Shown here piece after piece: positions 54,015 through 61,614 of a stretch of DNA of 64,000 nucleotides. The DNA lies in assembly GCF_900112285.1 (NCBI RefSeq), contig NZ_FOKZ01000013.1:83901-147900 (forward strand), given 5' to 3'. The notes under the pieces are model-generated. The model was not told where the DNA came from, did not search any database, and worked only from the letters and a program-made list of their open reading frames with translations. The translations under genes and the position numbers were made by a program. Each line of letters opens with the position of its first letter. The stretch's first letter is position 1. Source of the DNA: Polaromonas sp. OV174 (lineage in GTDB: Bacteria; Pseudomonadota; Gammaproteobacteria; Burkholderiales; Burkholderiaceae_C).

Positions 54015-54356
54015 TCAGACCTTCTTCAGGTAGCAGGCCTTGAGCATGAAGCTGCCGCCGTCCATCTTGCAATCGACCTCGTGGTCGCCGCCCACCAGAC
54101 GTATGCTTTTGACCTTGGTGCCCATCTTCAAAACGGTGGATGAACCCTTGACCTTCAGGTCCTTGATCAGCACCACGGCATCGCCATCGGCCAGCGCGTT
54201 GCCGTTGGCGTCCTTGATCACCGCGTCGGTGCTGTCGTCGGTGTCGGCAAGGGCCAGCATGGGCCATTCATGGCCGCAGTCGGCGCACACATAGTTGTCC
54301 GCATCCGGGTAGGTGTTTTCCATCGCGCATTGGGGGCAGGCGGGGGTGGTGCTCAT
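54015..54356 (-). CDS. yjdM: PhnA/YjdM family zinc-ribbon protein
   Basis: A 113-residue protein with an N-terminal zinc ribbon (CPQC...CADCGHEW) and a C-terminal SH3-like barrel containing VLIKDLKVKGSSTVLKMGTKV and IDCKMDGG-type sequence (seen here as VDCKMDGGSFMLKACYLKKV). E. coli YjdM was once called PhnA but its true role remains unsettled. The ATG at 54356 gives the standard start. It is the last gene of the minus-strand dacB cluster. Confidence 0.9.
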   Translation of the reverse strand: MSTTPACPQCAMENTYPDADNYVCADCGHEWPMLALADTDDSTDAVIKDANGNALADGDAVVLIKDLKVKGSSTVLKMGTKVKSIRLVGGDHEVDCKMDGGSFMLKACYLKKV

Positions 54357-54403
54357 GGTCGGGGTCGCATCGCAAAGGGTGGGGGGCTGCAGAGTATCGT
54401 TGA

Positions 54404-54742
54404 TCAAGGCGCTGGCTCGTCCCGCGTGCCCTGGTCCAGCCAGCGCAGGTAGTCGGCTGAGCCGGCGCTGATGGCAAGCTGCACGATCTCCGGTGTTTCA
54501 TAGCTGTGGTGCTGGCGTATGAAGCGTTCCAGGGCCGCAAAGCGCGCTTGCCTTGTCTTGATGGCCAACTGCCATTCCGGCTCGGCGCAGACCGCGCCCT
54601 GCCAGCGGTAAATGCTTTTGATGGGCTGGATCTGTACGCAGGCGCCCAGCCGCGCCTCGACAATCAAGCGGGCCAGGGTGTCGGCCTGTTCTTCGCTGGC
54701 CGCGCTGGTGAGCACCAGGCAAAAAGGGCTGGTCTGATTCAT
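54404..54742 (-). CDS. cutA: Divalent-cation tolerance protein CutA
   Basis: A trimeric ferredoxin-like-fold protein of 112 residues: LVLTSAASEEQADTLARLIVEARLGACVQ, IKSIYRWQG, and HSYETPEIVQLAI, with the conserved Cys in GACVQ. Linked to copper tolerance in E. coli, though its general function is debated. The start at 54742 is the ATG giving MNQTSPF. It lies in the same strand cluster as SemiSWEET and dacB. Confidence 0.93.
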   Translation of the reverse strand: MNQTSPFCLVLTSAASEEQADTLARLIVEARLGACVQIQPIKSIYRWQGAVCAEPEWQLAIKTRQARFAALERFIRQHHSYETPEIVQLAISAGSADYLRWLDQGTRDEPAP

Positions 54743-54799
54743 CCCATCATTGGCCGCCATTTCGTGCGTATGCGCAAGAGCCATGTGGCGCACCCGGGT

Positions 54800-55072
54800 T
54801 TAGCGGCCGCCGGGCGAGCGCCCGTACAGCAGCTTCATGGTCAGAATCGCCAGTGCCAGCAGCAACGTGACGGCATTGGCAATCACCAGCGGCCAGGCGC
54901 CCAGCAGCAGGCCATAGGTCAACCACAAGGCCACGCCGACGGTGAACACGCTGTACATGCCCAGCGAGATGCCGCTGACATCGCGGCTGCGAAAGGTGAG
55001 CCAGGCCTGCGGTGCAAAGCTCAGGGTGGTCAGCAGGGCGGCCATGAAGCCGATCAGCTCGGTCGCGCTCAC
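54800..55072 (-). CDS. SemiSWEET sugar transporter
   Basis: A 90-residue, three-helix half-SWEET: the PQ-loop is FAPQAWLTFRSRDVSGISLGMY, with helix two VFTVGVALWLTYGLLLG and helix three AVTLLLALAILTMKLL. Dimers carry sugars in facilitated diffusion. The ATG overlaps the dacB stop by four bases, so the two are co-transcribed. Confidence 0.88.
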   Translation of the reverse strand: MSATELIGFMAALLTTLSFAPQAWLTFRSRDVSGISLGMYSVFTVGVALWLTYGLLLGAWPLVIANAVTLLLALAILTMKLLYGRSPGGR

Positions 55073-56592
55073 CGGCTGCCTTCCTGCACCGCCCAGTCCA
55101 CCAGCGCCTCCAGCGCCGGCCTGGCCGCCGGTGCATTCGGATGATTGACCATGGCCACCACCACCAGGCGGCGGCCGCTGGGCGTGTGCACATAGCCGGC
55201 CAGCGCGGTGCTGTCGCGCAGGGTGCCGGTTTTCAGATGCGCCCAGCCTTGCGAGATGCGGGATTTATTGCGCTTGAGCGTGCCGTCCACGCCGGTGATG
55301 GGCAGCGAGGCCATCAGCTCGGGCATGTTGCCCGACACATAGGCGGTTTGCAGCATGCGCGCCAGGCCTTGCGGCGTGATGCGCTCCTGCCGCGACAGGC
55401 CGGAGCCGTTGTCCAGCACCGGCACATCCTGCTCGCCAAAGCGCAGCTGCCACCAGCTGCGCAGCAGCTCGCGCGAAGCCTCGTTGCTGGCCACGCCGTA
55501 GCGCTGCTGGCTGAAGGTGAGGAAGAGTTGCTGCGCCATCACGTTGTTGCTGTATTTGTTGATGTCGCGAATCACCTCGGCCAGCGGCGGCGACGCCGTT
55601 TCGAAGGCCGGTTTCTGCCTGGCCGCGGCCTGGCCGTCACGCACGCGGCCGCCCAGCTTGCCGCCCATTTCCTGCCACAGCCCGGCGACGGCGCGCTCGG
55701 CGTAGCTGGCCGGGTCGGGGTAGGCGATGGCCCAGGTTTTTTCGCCGCAGGCCGGGGCGTAGCCGCCCTTGAAGGCGATGCGCTGGGGGTCGGTAAAGTC
55801 GGCCTTGAGCTGGGCCCGGTAGTCGCCGCAATCGCCCAGCGCCGACGCGCCGTTGGCGTTCGTTGCCAGCGGCACGCTGGTCTGCAGCTGCACGCCGGCC
55901 AAAGGCGGCTCAAAGTTGACGCTGGCCTGGCCGTTGCCGGCGTTGGGCGTGAAGGTCATCACCACCGACTTGTAGTTGATCAGCAGCGCATCGGGCACCA
56001 CGTTGTAGGGGCGTAGCGACTCGCCGTCGAAGTCACCCGGATTTTGCGCGCTGGCGGCAAAGGCGCTGCGGTCCAGCAGGATGTCGCCGCTGATGCTCTT
56101 GATGCCCAGGCCTTGCACCCGGCGCAGTAGCAGCCACAGCCGCTCTTGCACCAGCTTGGGGTCGCCCTTGCCCTGGATGATGAGGTTGCCGGCAAGCACG
56201 CCGTCGGCGATGGAGCCGTCGACATACACCGCCGTGTTCCAGGTGTAGGCCGGCCCCAGCAGCTCCAGCCCGGCATAGGTGGTGACCAGCTTCATGACCG
56301 AGGCCGGGTTCATGGCGCTGCCGGCGCGCCAGCTCAGCAGCGGCGTCGCCTTGCCGTTCAGCGCGGGCGCGGCGTCCACCACCATGACGCCCAGCGCCTC
56401 GCGCGGCACCTTGGCGCGGGCCAGCAGCGCCTCCACCTCGGCGGGCAGGCTCTGGGCGGCGGCCTGAAGGCTGGCCAGCGCGGCCAGGCCTGTGAGCAGG
56501 CCGGCGGCCAGGCGCGCCATCAGTCGGCGGGGTGGTCGGGCTGCTGGGGTGTGAGTGGGGCGAAAAAGCATGCGGACAATTATCTGTCCCAT
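55069..56592 (-). CDS. dacB: D-alanyl-D-alanine carboxypeptidase/endopeptidase (PBP4, DacB)
   Basis: A periplasmic class C penicillin-binding protein that trims D-Ala from and cuts cross-links in murein. The three active-site motifs are SVMK (NPASVMKLVT), SxN in KYSNNVMAQQ, and KTG in LKTGTLRDS. The large accessory domain inserted after the SxxK motif is present, giving about 500 residues. The signal peptide is LAAGLLTGLAALASLQAAAQ. The start may be the ATG at 56592, 56571 or 56520; the last gives the most compact signal peptide. Confidence 0.93.
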   Translation of the reverse strand: MGQIIVRMLFRPTHTPAARPPRRLMARLAAGLLTGLAALASLQAAAQSLPAEVEALLARAKVPREALGVMVVDAAPALNGKATPLLSWRAGSAMNPASVMKLVTTYAGLELLGPAYTWNTAVYVDGSIADGVLAGNLIIQGKGDPKLVQERLWLLLRRVQGLGIKSISGDILLDRSAFAASAQNPGDFDGESLRPYNVVPDALLINYKSVVMTFTPNAGNGQASVNFEPPLAGVQLQTSVPLATNANGASALGDCGDYRAQLKADFTDPQRIAFKGGYAPACGEKTWAIAYPDPASYAERAVAGLWQEMGGKLGGRVRDGQAAARQKPAFETASPPLAEVIRDINKYSNNVMAQQLFLTFSQQRYGVASNEASRELLRSWWQLRFGEQDVPVLDNGSGLSRQERITPQGLARMLQTAYVSGNMPELMASLPITGVDGTLKRNKSRISQGWAHLKTGTLRDSTALAGYVHTPSGRRLVVVAMVNHPNAPAARPALEALVDWAVQEGSR

Positions 56593-56672
56593 GCCGGCCC
56601 GGCTGGCAGGCCGGATAATCGCTGCATGCGCGCGCCTGAGCGGCGGCCGATCTGGCGCGCTGCTCTTGTTTG

Positions 56673-56733
56673 AAAACTATGATTTTGATAGCTGCTTGCG
56701 CCCGTGTAGATTGGGCTATAGCCATATTTAATG
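56673..56733 (+). repeat. Dispersed repeat, copy D (supplies the tsaB start codon)
   Basis: ATAGCTGCTTGCG (56688-56700) is followed by ATTGGGCTATAGCC and ATATTTAATG. The ATG at its right end (56731-56733) is the tsaB start codon. Confidence 0.7.
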
Positions 56734-57504
56734 CCAAAACCTGTGAAATTCCTCGCCTTTGACACCAGCACCGACCGCCTGTCGGTGGCGCTGACCGATG
56801 GCCTGAGCGTCTGGCAGCACAGCGGGCCTGGCGGCGCGCAGGCTTCCACCACGCTGATTCCGGCCATCCTGGCCTTGCTGGCCGAAGCCGGCCTGGCGCT
56901 GGGCGAGCTCGATGCGATTGCCTTTGGCCGCGGCCCCGGCTCCTTCACCGGCCTGCGTACCGCCTGCGCCGTGGCCCAAGGCCTGGCCTTTGGCGCCAGA
57001 GACGGCGCCGGCATGCCGGTGCTGCCCATAGACACGCTGATGGCGGTGGCGGAAGAAGCGCGCTTTCAGCGGGCCGGTGGAGCCAGCCTGGCGCCGGCCG
57101 ACGCGCCGCTGCGGGTCACCGCGCTGCTGGATGCCCGGATGGATGAAATGTATGTGCAGCACTATGAATTCCGTAGCGGTGTCTGCATGCCATTGCAAGA
57201 CTGCGAGCTGATTCGACCCGAAAACCTGGTGCTGACATCGCCCCCCGATCTGCTCGCCGGCAATGTCTTTGGCGTCTACGCCGCCCGTCTGCCGGCCAGC
57301 CTGGCCGGCTTGGCCCAGGCCGAGGCTTTGCCAACGGCCACGGCGCTGCTGCGGCTGGCGCCGGCGCTGGCCGCCGCCGGCCATTGCGTAGCCGCGGCGC
57401 AGGCCCTGCCGCTGTATGTGCGCGACAAGGTGGCCCAGACCACCGAAGAGCGCGCCCGCATCAAGGCCGATGCCGCCGCCGCGGCCATCGCCCAACCGAG
57501 CTGA
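56731..57504 (+). CDS. tsaB: tRNA threonylcarbamoyladenosine biosynthesis protein TsaB
   Basis: A 257-residue ASKHA-fold protein that dimerises with TsaD to transfer the threonylcarbamoyl group to adenosine 37 of ANN-decoding tRNAs. FLAFDTSTDRLSVAL, then the signature FGRGPGSFTGLRTACAVAQGLA, then LLDARMDEMY. It has no ATP-binding motif of its own, as expected for TsaB. The ATG at 56731 lies at the end of a dispersed repeat and there is no purine-rich ribosome site in front of it. rimI follows 17 bases later. Confidence 0.94.
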   Translation: MPKPVKFLAFDTSTDRLSVALTDGLSVWQHSGPGGAQASTTLIPAILALLAEAGLALGELDAIAFGRGPGSFTGLRTACAVAQGLAFGARDGAGMPVLPIDTLMAVAEEARFQRAGGASLAPADAPLRVTALLDARMDEMYVQHYEFRSGVCMPLQDCELIRPENLVLTSPPDLLAGNVFGVYAARLPASLAGLAQAEALPTATALLRLAPALAAAGHCVAAAQALPLYVRDKVAQTTEERARIKADAAAAAIAQPS

Positions 57505-57521
57505 AACCGGCACCCGCAAGC

Positions 57522-58007
57522 ATGAACGCCCTGGTCCAACCGCAGTACGCCCAGTTCGAAGCCATGACGCCGGCCTGGCTGCCTGCGGTGCTGCGGGTCG
57601 AGCAAAGCGCTTACGAGCATCCCTGGAGCGAGCTCAATTTCAGCGACTCGCTCAAGGCCGGCTACCAGCTGCAGCTGCTGACCGCGGGCGAGCCGCCCGA
57701 GGCCCAGTTGCTCGGCTACTTTGTCGCCATGAAGGGTGTGGATGAGGTCCATCTGCTCAACATCACCGTTGCGCCGGCCTACCAGCGCCAGGGCTGGGCC
57801 TGCGTGATGCTCGACGCCCTGGCAGTCTGGTCACGCGGCCAGGGCGCGCAGTGGCTGTGGCTGGAAGTGCGGCTGAGCAATGCGCGCGCCCGGGCGGTCT
57901 ACGAACGCTATGGTTTTCGCCATGTCGGCACGCGCCGCAACTACTATCCGGCCACGCCGTCGCAGCCGCGCGGCGAAGACGCCATCGTCATGAGCCTGGC
58001 ATTGTGA
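57522..58007 (+). CDS. rimI: Ribosomal protein S18 alanine N-acetyltransferase
   Basis: A GNAT acetyltransferase of 161 residues: EQSAYEHPWSELNFSDSL, MKGVDEVHLLNITVAPAYQRQGWACVMLDAL (acetyl-CoA loop QRQGWA) and the C-terminal LEVRLSNARARAVYERYGFRHVGTRRNYY, quoted in blocks. The tsaB-rimI adjacency is the standard one in Betaproteobacteria. Confidence 0.92.
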   Translation: MNALVQPQYAQFEAMTPAWLPAVLRVEQSAYEHPWSELNFSDSLKAGYQLQLLTAGEPPEAQLLGYFVAMKGVDEVHLLNITVAPAYQRQGWACVMLDALAVWSRGQGAQWLWLEVRLSNARARAVYERYGFRHVGTRRNYYPATPSQPRGEDAIVMSLAL

Positions 58008-58029
58008 GACCCCCTATGAGCCTAAAGCC

Positions 58030-58776
58030 ATGAGCCTGAACCTGGACAAGCGCCAACGCGCCATGTTGCGCGAAATGGGTGTGCGCGTCTGGCAGCCCGC
58101 CGTGCCTGAATATGCTATTGAAGTAATAGCTGATACCGAAGACGTAGCGCCGACTACAGGCCAATTTCATGCTGAAAAATCACCCCAGATAGCGGCCGTC
58201 GTCACGCCGCCGGTTCGCCAGCCGGCGCCGGCCAGTGTGGCGCCAGCTGTTGCGCCGGCCGCCAGGCCCCAGCCGGATGCGCGTGGCGCCAGCGCCTGGC
58301 GCTTGGGCCAGGCCCAGGCGCTGTACGCCGACTCCGCCCAGTCCGGCGGCGCGCGCTGGCTGGTGCTGGCCGAAACCCCGGCCGCAGCGCTCTCGGGGCC
58401 GCTGCTGCAGGGCGATAGCGGCAAGCTGCTCGACAACATGCTGCGCGCCGCCCGCCTGAACCAGGTCGGCGCGGTACTGCTGGCGCCGCTGGCGCGGCAG
58501 GCCGCCGGCGCCGTGGCGGAGGACTTTTTGGCCGCGCTGTCGGCGCTGCTGCTGAGTGCCAGGCCAGATGTGGTGCTGGTGATGGGGCGGCTGGCGACGC
58601 AGGCCTTGCTGGCCTCCAGCGAGCCCTTTGGCAAGCTCAGGGGCCAGGTGCACCAGCTGCAGGGCGTAAGCGCCATAGTCACCTACGACGCGGCCTATCT
58701 GCTGCGCAGCCCGGCCGACAAGGCCAAGGCCTGGGACGATTTGTGCCTGGCCATGAGCTTGCAGGCCAAGGCCTGA
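58030..58776 (+). CDS. Uracil-DNA glycosylase-like protein, catalytically degenerate
   Basis: A 248-residue protein in the place usually held by a family 4 uracil-DNA glycosylase. The alignable parts are LDNMLRAARL, ALLLSARPDVVLVMGRLATQALL and VTYDAAYLLRSPADKAKAWDDL. Both catalytic signatures are missing: the GEAPG loop reads AETPAA, and the HP of the YHPAYLL motif reads DA. None of the four Fe-S cysteines is present. Residues about 28-50 are encoded by a dispersed repeat. It probably lacks glycosylase activity. It is still an intact frame, so it may have a structural role or be decaying. Confidence 0.7.
   Translation: MSLNLDKRQRAMLREMGVRVWQPAVPEYAIEVIADTEDVAPTTGQFHAEKSPQIAAVVTPPVRQPAPASVAPAVAPAARPQPDARGASAWRLGQAQALYADSAQSGGARWLVLAETPAAALSGPLLQGDSGKLLDNMLRAARLNQVGAVLLAPLARQAAGAVAEDFLAALSALLLSARPDVVLVMGRLATQALLASSEPFGKLRGQVHQLQGVSAIVTYDAAYLLRSPADKAKAWDDLCLAMSLQAKA
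58110..58182 (+). repeat. Dispersed repeat, copy I (inside the glycosylase-like gene, sense)
   Basis: TATGCTATTGAAGTAATAGC (20 bases) and TGATACCGAAG are followed by ACTACAGGCC and AATTTCATGCTGAAAAATC. It keeps the frame. Confidence 0.65.
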
Positions 58777-58791
58777 GTCTCAGCCTGCCGT

Positions 58792-59724
58792 TCAGGCCTT
58801 GGCGGGCGCGGGGCCGGGTGCCAGCACCGAGCCTATGGCCACGGCCACCAGCGCCACCGCTGCCCAGTCTTGCCAGTACAAGACCTCGCCTAGACCCAGC
58901 GCGCCGGAGAAAACGCCAAGGATGGGAACCATCATCACGCTGAGGGTGGAGGCAATCGGCGGCAACGAGCGCGCCAGCATCAGCCACATGGCTTGGGCCA
59001 GGCCAAACACCAGCACGGCGTTATAAGCCACGGCGATCCAGGTGGTCGGCGACGGCGCTTGCCATTGCGGAGATTCCATGACCGCGCAGAGCACGCTGAG
59101 CAGCACCGCCGCGATCAGCGTCATCCAGAAGGCCAGGGTCAAGGAGGCGATGTGCAGCGTGGTGTTGCGCAGCCGGTGCGTGCCAAAGGCCCAGGTGGCG
59201 GCGGCCAGCAAGGCCCCCAGCAGCGCCACCGGCCGGCCCGACAGCTGGCTCAGCTCGTACCACAGCAGCAGCGACACGCCCAATGCCGCCGCGGCAACGC
59301 CCAGCCAGTGGCGCCTCTTCAGGCGGGCGCCAAAAAAGCAGGCCCCCAGCAGCGCTGAAAAAATCGGCATGGTGTAGCCCAGTATGGCGGCACGGCCGCT
59401 GCTGAGGTTTTTGACGGCCAGGATGATCAGCACGTTCCAGACCAGCATATTGCTCATGGCCAGCCAGAAGACTTCGCGCCAGTCTTCGCGCGGCAGCCGA
59501 AACGGCACGCCCTGTACCCGCATGACCAGCATGATGACCGGCAGGGCTAGCCAGAGGCACAGGGCTCTAAAGGTCAGGGGCGGGTAGCCGGTGACGCCCA
59601 GCTTCATGATGGGCCAGTTGAGGCCCCATACCAGGGTCAGAAAGGCAAGTAGCAGGAGTTGGCGGGGATTGAGTTGCAAGGAGCGCTTTGGCAAGAAGGG
59701 GTGGCAAGGTCGGCGAGCCCGCAT
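58792..59724 (-). CDS. EamA-family (DMT) transporter
   Basis: A ten-helix transporter of about 310 residues with two EamA repeats: LLLAFLTLVWGLNWPIMKLG at the N-terminus, and ILGYTMPIFSALLGACFFGARL with VLVFGLAQAMWLMLARSLPPIASTLSVMMVPILGV across the rest (quoted in blocks). The start may be the ATG at 59724 or a TTG at 59679 nearer the first helix. It is divergent from pyrF. The substrate is unknown. Confidence 0.85.
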   Translation of the reverse strand: MRARRPCHPFLPKRSLQLNPRQLLLLAFLTLVWGLNWPIMKLGVTGYPPLTFRALCLWLALPVIMLVMRVQGVPFRLPREDWREVFWLAMSNMLVWNVLIILAVKNLSSGRAAILGYTMPIFSALLGACFFGARLKRRHWLGVAAAALGVSLLLWYELSQLSGRPVALLGALLAAATWAFGTHRLRNTTLHIASLTLAFWMTLIAAVLLSVLCAVMESPQWQAPSPTTWIAVAYNAVLVFGLAQAMWLMLARSLPPIASTLSVMMVPILGVFSGALGLGEVLYWQDWAAVALVAVAIGSVLAPGPAPAKA

Positions 59725-59771
59725 TGTCCCGGTTTGTCGGCCGGCTTGCCTGGCGTTCTTACAATACGGGC

Positions 59772-60596
59772 ATGACATTTCTCGACATGCTGAACGCCGC
59801 AGAACGCCAGAACAACTCCATGCTGTGCGTGGGCCTGGATCCTGAACCCGCCAAATTCCCCGGCAAGCTGCAGGGCGATGCCAGCAGGATTTACGACTTT
59901 TGCGCCGCCATCGTTGACAGCGTGGCCGACCTGGTGAGCGCCTTCAAGCCGCAAATCGCCTACTTTGCCGCCCATCGCACCGAAGAGCAGCTGGAGCGCC
60001 TGATGGAGCACATGCGCCGCACCGCGCCGCAAGTGCCCATCATTCTGGATGCCAAGCGCGGCGATATCGGCAGCACCGCCGAGCAGTACGCCAAGGAAGC
60101 CTTCGAGCGCTACGGCGCCGACGCGGTGACGCTGTCGCCCTTCATGGGTTTTGACTCCGTCGTGCCCTACCTCAAGTACCACGGCAAGGGCGCCTTCCTG
60201 CTCTGCCGCACCTCCAACCCCGGTGGCGATGACTTGCAAAACCAGCGCCTGGCTTCGATTGACGGCCAGCCGCTGCTTTACGAACATATCGCCAGCCTGG
60301 CGCAGGGGCCGTGGAACCTCAATGGCCAGCTCGGCCTGGTGGTGGGCGCCACTTATCCGGCTGAAATCGAGCGTGTACGCCTGGTGGCGCCTACGCTGCC
60401 GCTGCTGATTCCCGGCGTCGGTGCTCAGGGCGGCGATGCGCTGGCCACGGTGCGCGCCGGCTGGAAGCCTGGCTCGCCCATCATCGTCAACTCCTCGCGC
60501 GCCGTTCTTTACGCCTCGTCGGGCGACGACTTTGCCGACGCTGCGCGGCGCGAAGCCCTGAAGACGCGCGAGCTGCTCCAGGCGGCCCGGCCCTAG
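59772..60596 (+). CDS. pyrF: Orotidine 5'-phosphate decarboxylase, type 2
   Basis: Decarboxylates OMP to UMP, the last step of pyrimidine synthesis. A 274-residue type 2 enzyme: NSMLCVGLDPEPAKFP, FKPQIAYFAAHRTEEQL, the catalytic LDAKRGDIGSTAEQYA, and the phosphate-binding IPGVGAQGGD with VNSSRAVLYAS. The ATG at 59772 is chosen because family members start MTFLDML. A TACAAT hexamer at 59761 precedes it. Confidence 0.95.
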   Translation: MTFLDMLNAAERQNNSMLCVGLDPEPAKFPGKLQGDASRIYDFCAAIVDSVADLVSAFKPQIAYFAAHRTEEQLERLMEHMRRTAPQVPIILDAKRGDIGSTAEQYAKEAFERYGADAVTLSPFMGFDSVVPYLKYHGKGAFLLCRTSNPGGDDLQNQRLASIDGQPLLYEHIASLAQGPWNLNGQLGLVVGATYPAEIERVRLVAPTLPLLIPGVGAQGGDALATVRAGWKPGSPIIVNSSRAVLYASSGDDFADAARREALKTRELLQAARP

Positions 60597-60616
60597 CCGC
60601 GAGCCTTCGGCGGCGA

Positions 60617-61516
60617 ATGGCGATGCAGCTCAAGTGGCTGGAGGATTTTGTGGCGCTGGCGCAAAGCCGCAGCTTTAGCCGCGCCGCCGAGTTGCGCCAC
60701 GTCACACATCCGGCCTTCGGACGGCGCATCAAGGCGCTGGAGCTGTGGGCCGGCGCGCCGCTGATAGAGCGCGGCAGCGTGCCCCTGACCTTGACAGCCG
60801 CGGGCGTCAGCCTGCTGGACAACGCCGAGCAGATCCTGGGCAATCTGGGCCATGCGCGCGAGGCCTTGCAAGAGGCCGCCGGCCGCCAGGCCAGCACCGT
60901 CACCTTGGCCACCGGCCGTACCCTGGCGCGCACGCTGCTAGCCGAGCTGATGCCGCGCCTCAAGCCGCTGCTGGCGCAAGGCGAACTGCGCATAGTCACG
61001 CGCTCGCAGACCGAAACGGCGCAGATGCTGGAGCGCGGCGAGGCCGAGTTCATGATCACCTACCACCATCCGCTGCTGGCGCTGCGACTGAACGCCAAGC
61101 AGTACGCCCACCTGACGCTGGCGCTGGACAAGCTGGTGCCGGTGAGCCGCGCCAACGCCCAGGGCCGGGGCTTGCACAGCCTGGCTGGCAAGACCGCCAC
61201 GCCCTATCTGGCCTATGACGGAAGCATGGCGCTGGGCCGCCTGGTGCAAGACCATCTGGCCAACAACCCGCATGCGCCGCGCCTGCAGCGGGTGATCGAG
61301 TGCGACTCGGCCGACACCGTCCACGAATACGCGCTCAAGGGCCTGGGCGTGGCCTGGCTGCCCTGGTCCATGGTGGCGGGGGCCTGCAAGGCCGGCCAGC
61401 TGGTGCTGCTCGGCGATGCGCAGCTTGAGGTGCGCTATGAGGTGCGGGCCTACCGCGCCAAGCACCGCATGAATGCGCTGGCCGAGCGCATGTGGCAGGC
61501 GCTGGCGCCGCGCTGA
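60617..61516 (+). CDS. LysR-family regulator, HypT/YjiE-like
   Basis: A 299-residue LysR regulator. The helix-turn-helix is WLEDFVALAQSRSFSRAAELRHVTHPAFGRRIKALE (in blocks), with the sub-family spelling RRIKALELWAGAPLIERG. That resembles HypT, which in E. coli responds to hypochlorous acid through methionine oxidation. The effector domain follows from about residue 92 with STVTLATGRTLARTLL. It lies directly upstream of, and in the same direction as, a Bug protein and an aspartoacylase-like gene, which it may control. Confidence 0.88.
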   Translation: MAMQLKWLEDFVALAQSRSFSRAAELRHVTHPAFGRRIKALELWAGAPLIERGSVPLTLTAAGVSLLDNAEQILGNLGHAREALQEAAGRQASTVTLATGRTLARTLLAELMPRLKPLLAQGELRIVTRSQTETAQMLERGEAEFMITYHHPLLALRLNAKQYAHLTLALDKLVPVSRANAQGRGLHSLAGKTATPYLAYDGSMALGRLVQDHLANNPHAPRLQRVIECDSADTVHEYALKGLGVAWLPWSMVAGACKAGQLVLLGDAQLEVRYEVRAYRAKHRMNALAERMWQALAPR

Positions 61517-61540
61517 GCATGTGCTGAATGAGCCATAAGT

Positions 61541-61557
61541 TGTGCCAAAACGGCACA
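61541..61557. promoter_or_regulatory. Inverted repeat between the LysR gene and the Bug gene
   Basis: TGTGCC-AAAAC-GGCACA, a perfect 6-bp palindrome 58 bases before the Bug ATG, of a size and form (T-N11-A-like) bound by LysR regulators. It may be an operator. Confidence 0.4.
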
Positions 61558-61614
61558 TGGGGTGAAAAACACCATCGTGATAATGCAGAGATATCAATCC
61601 CTTCAGGAACCGCG

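Noticed and set aside
57150..57200. A tenth, degenerate dispersed repeat inside tsaB
   Set aside because: Only short fragments (CTATGAATTCCGTAGC, TGCATGCCATTGC) resemble the consensus; the order is not convincing enough to call.
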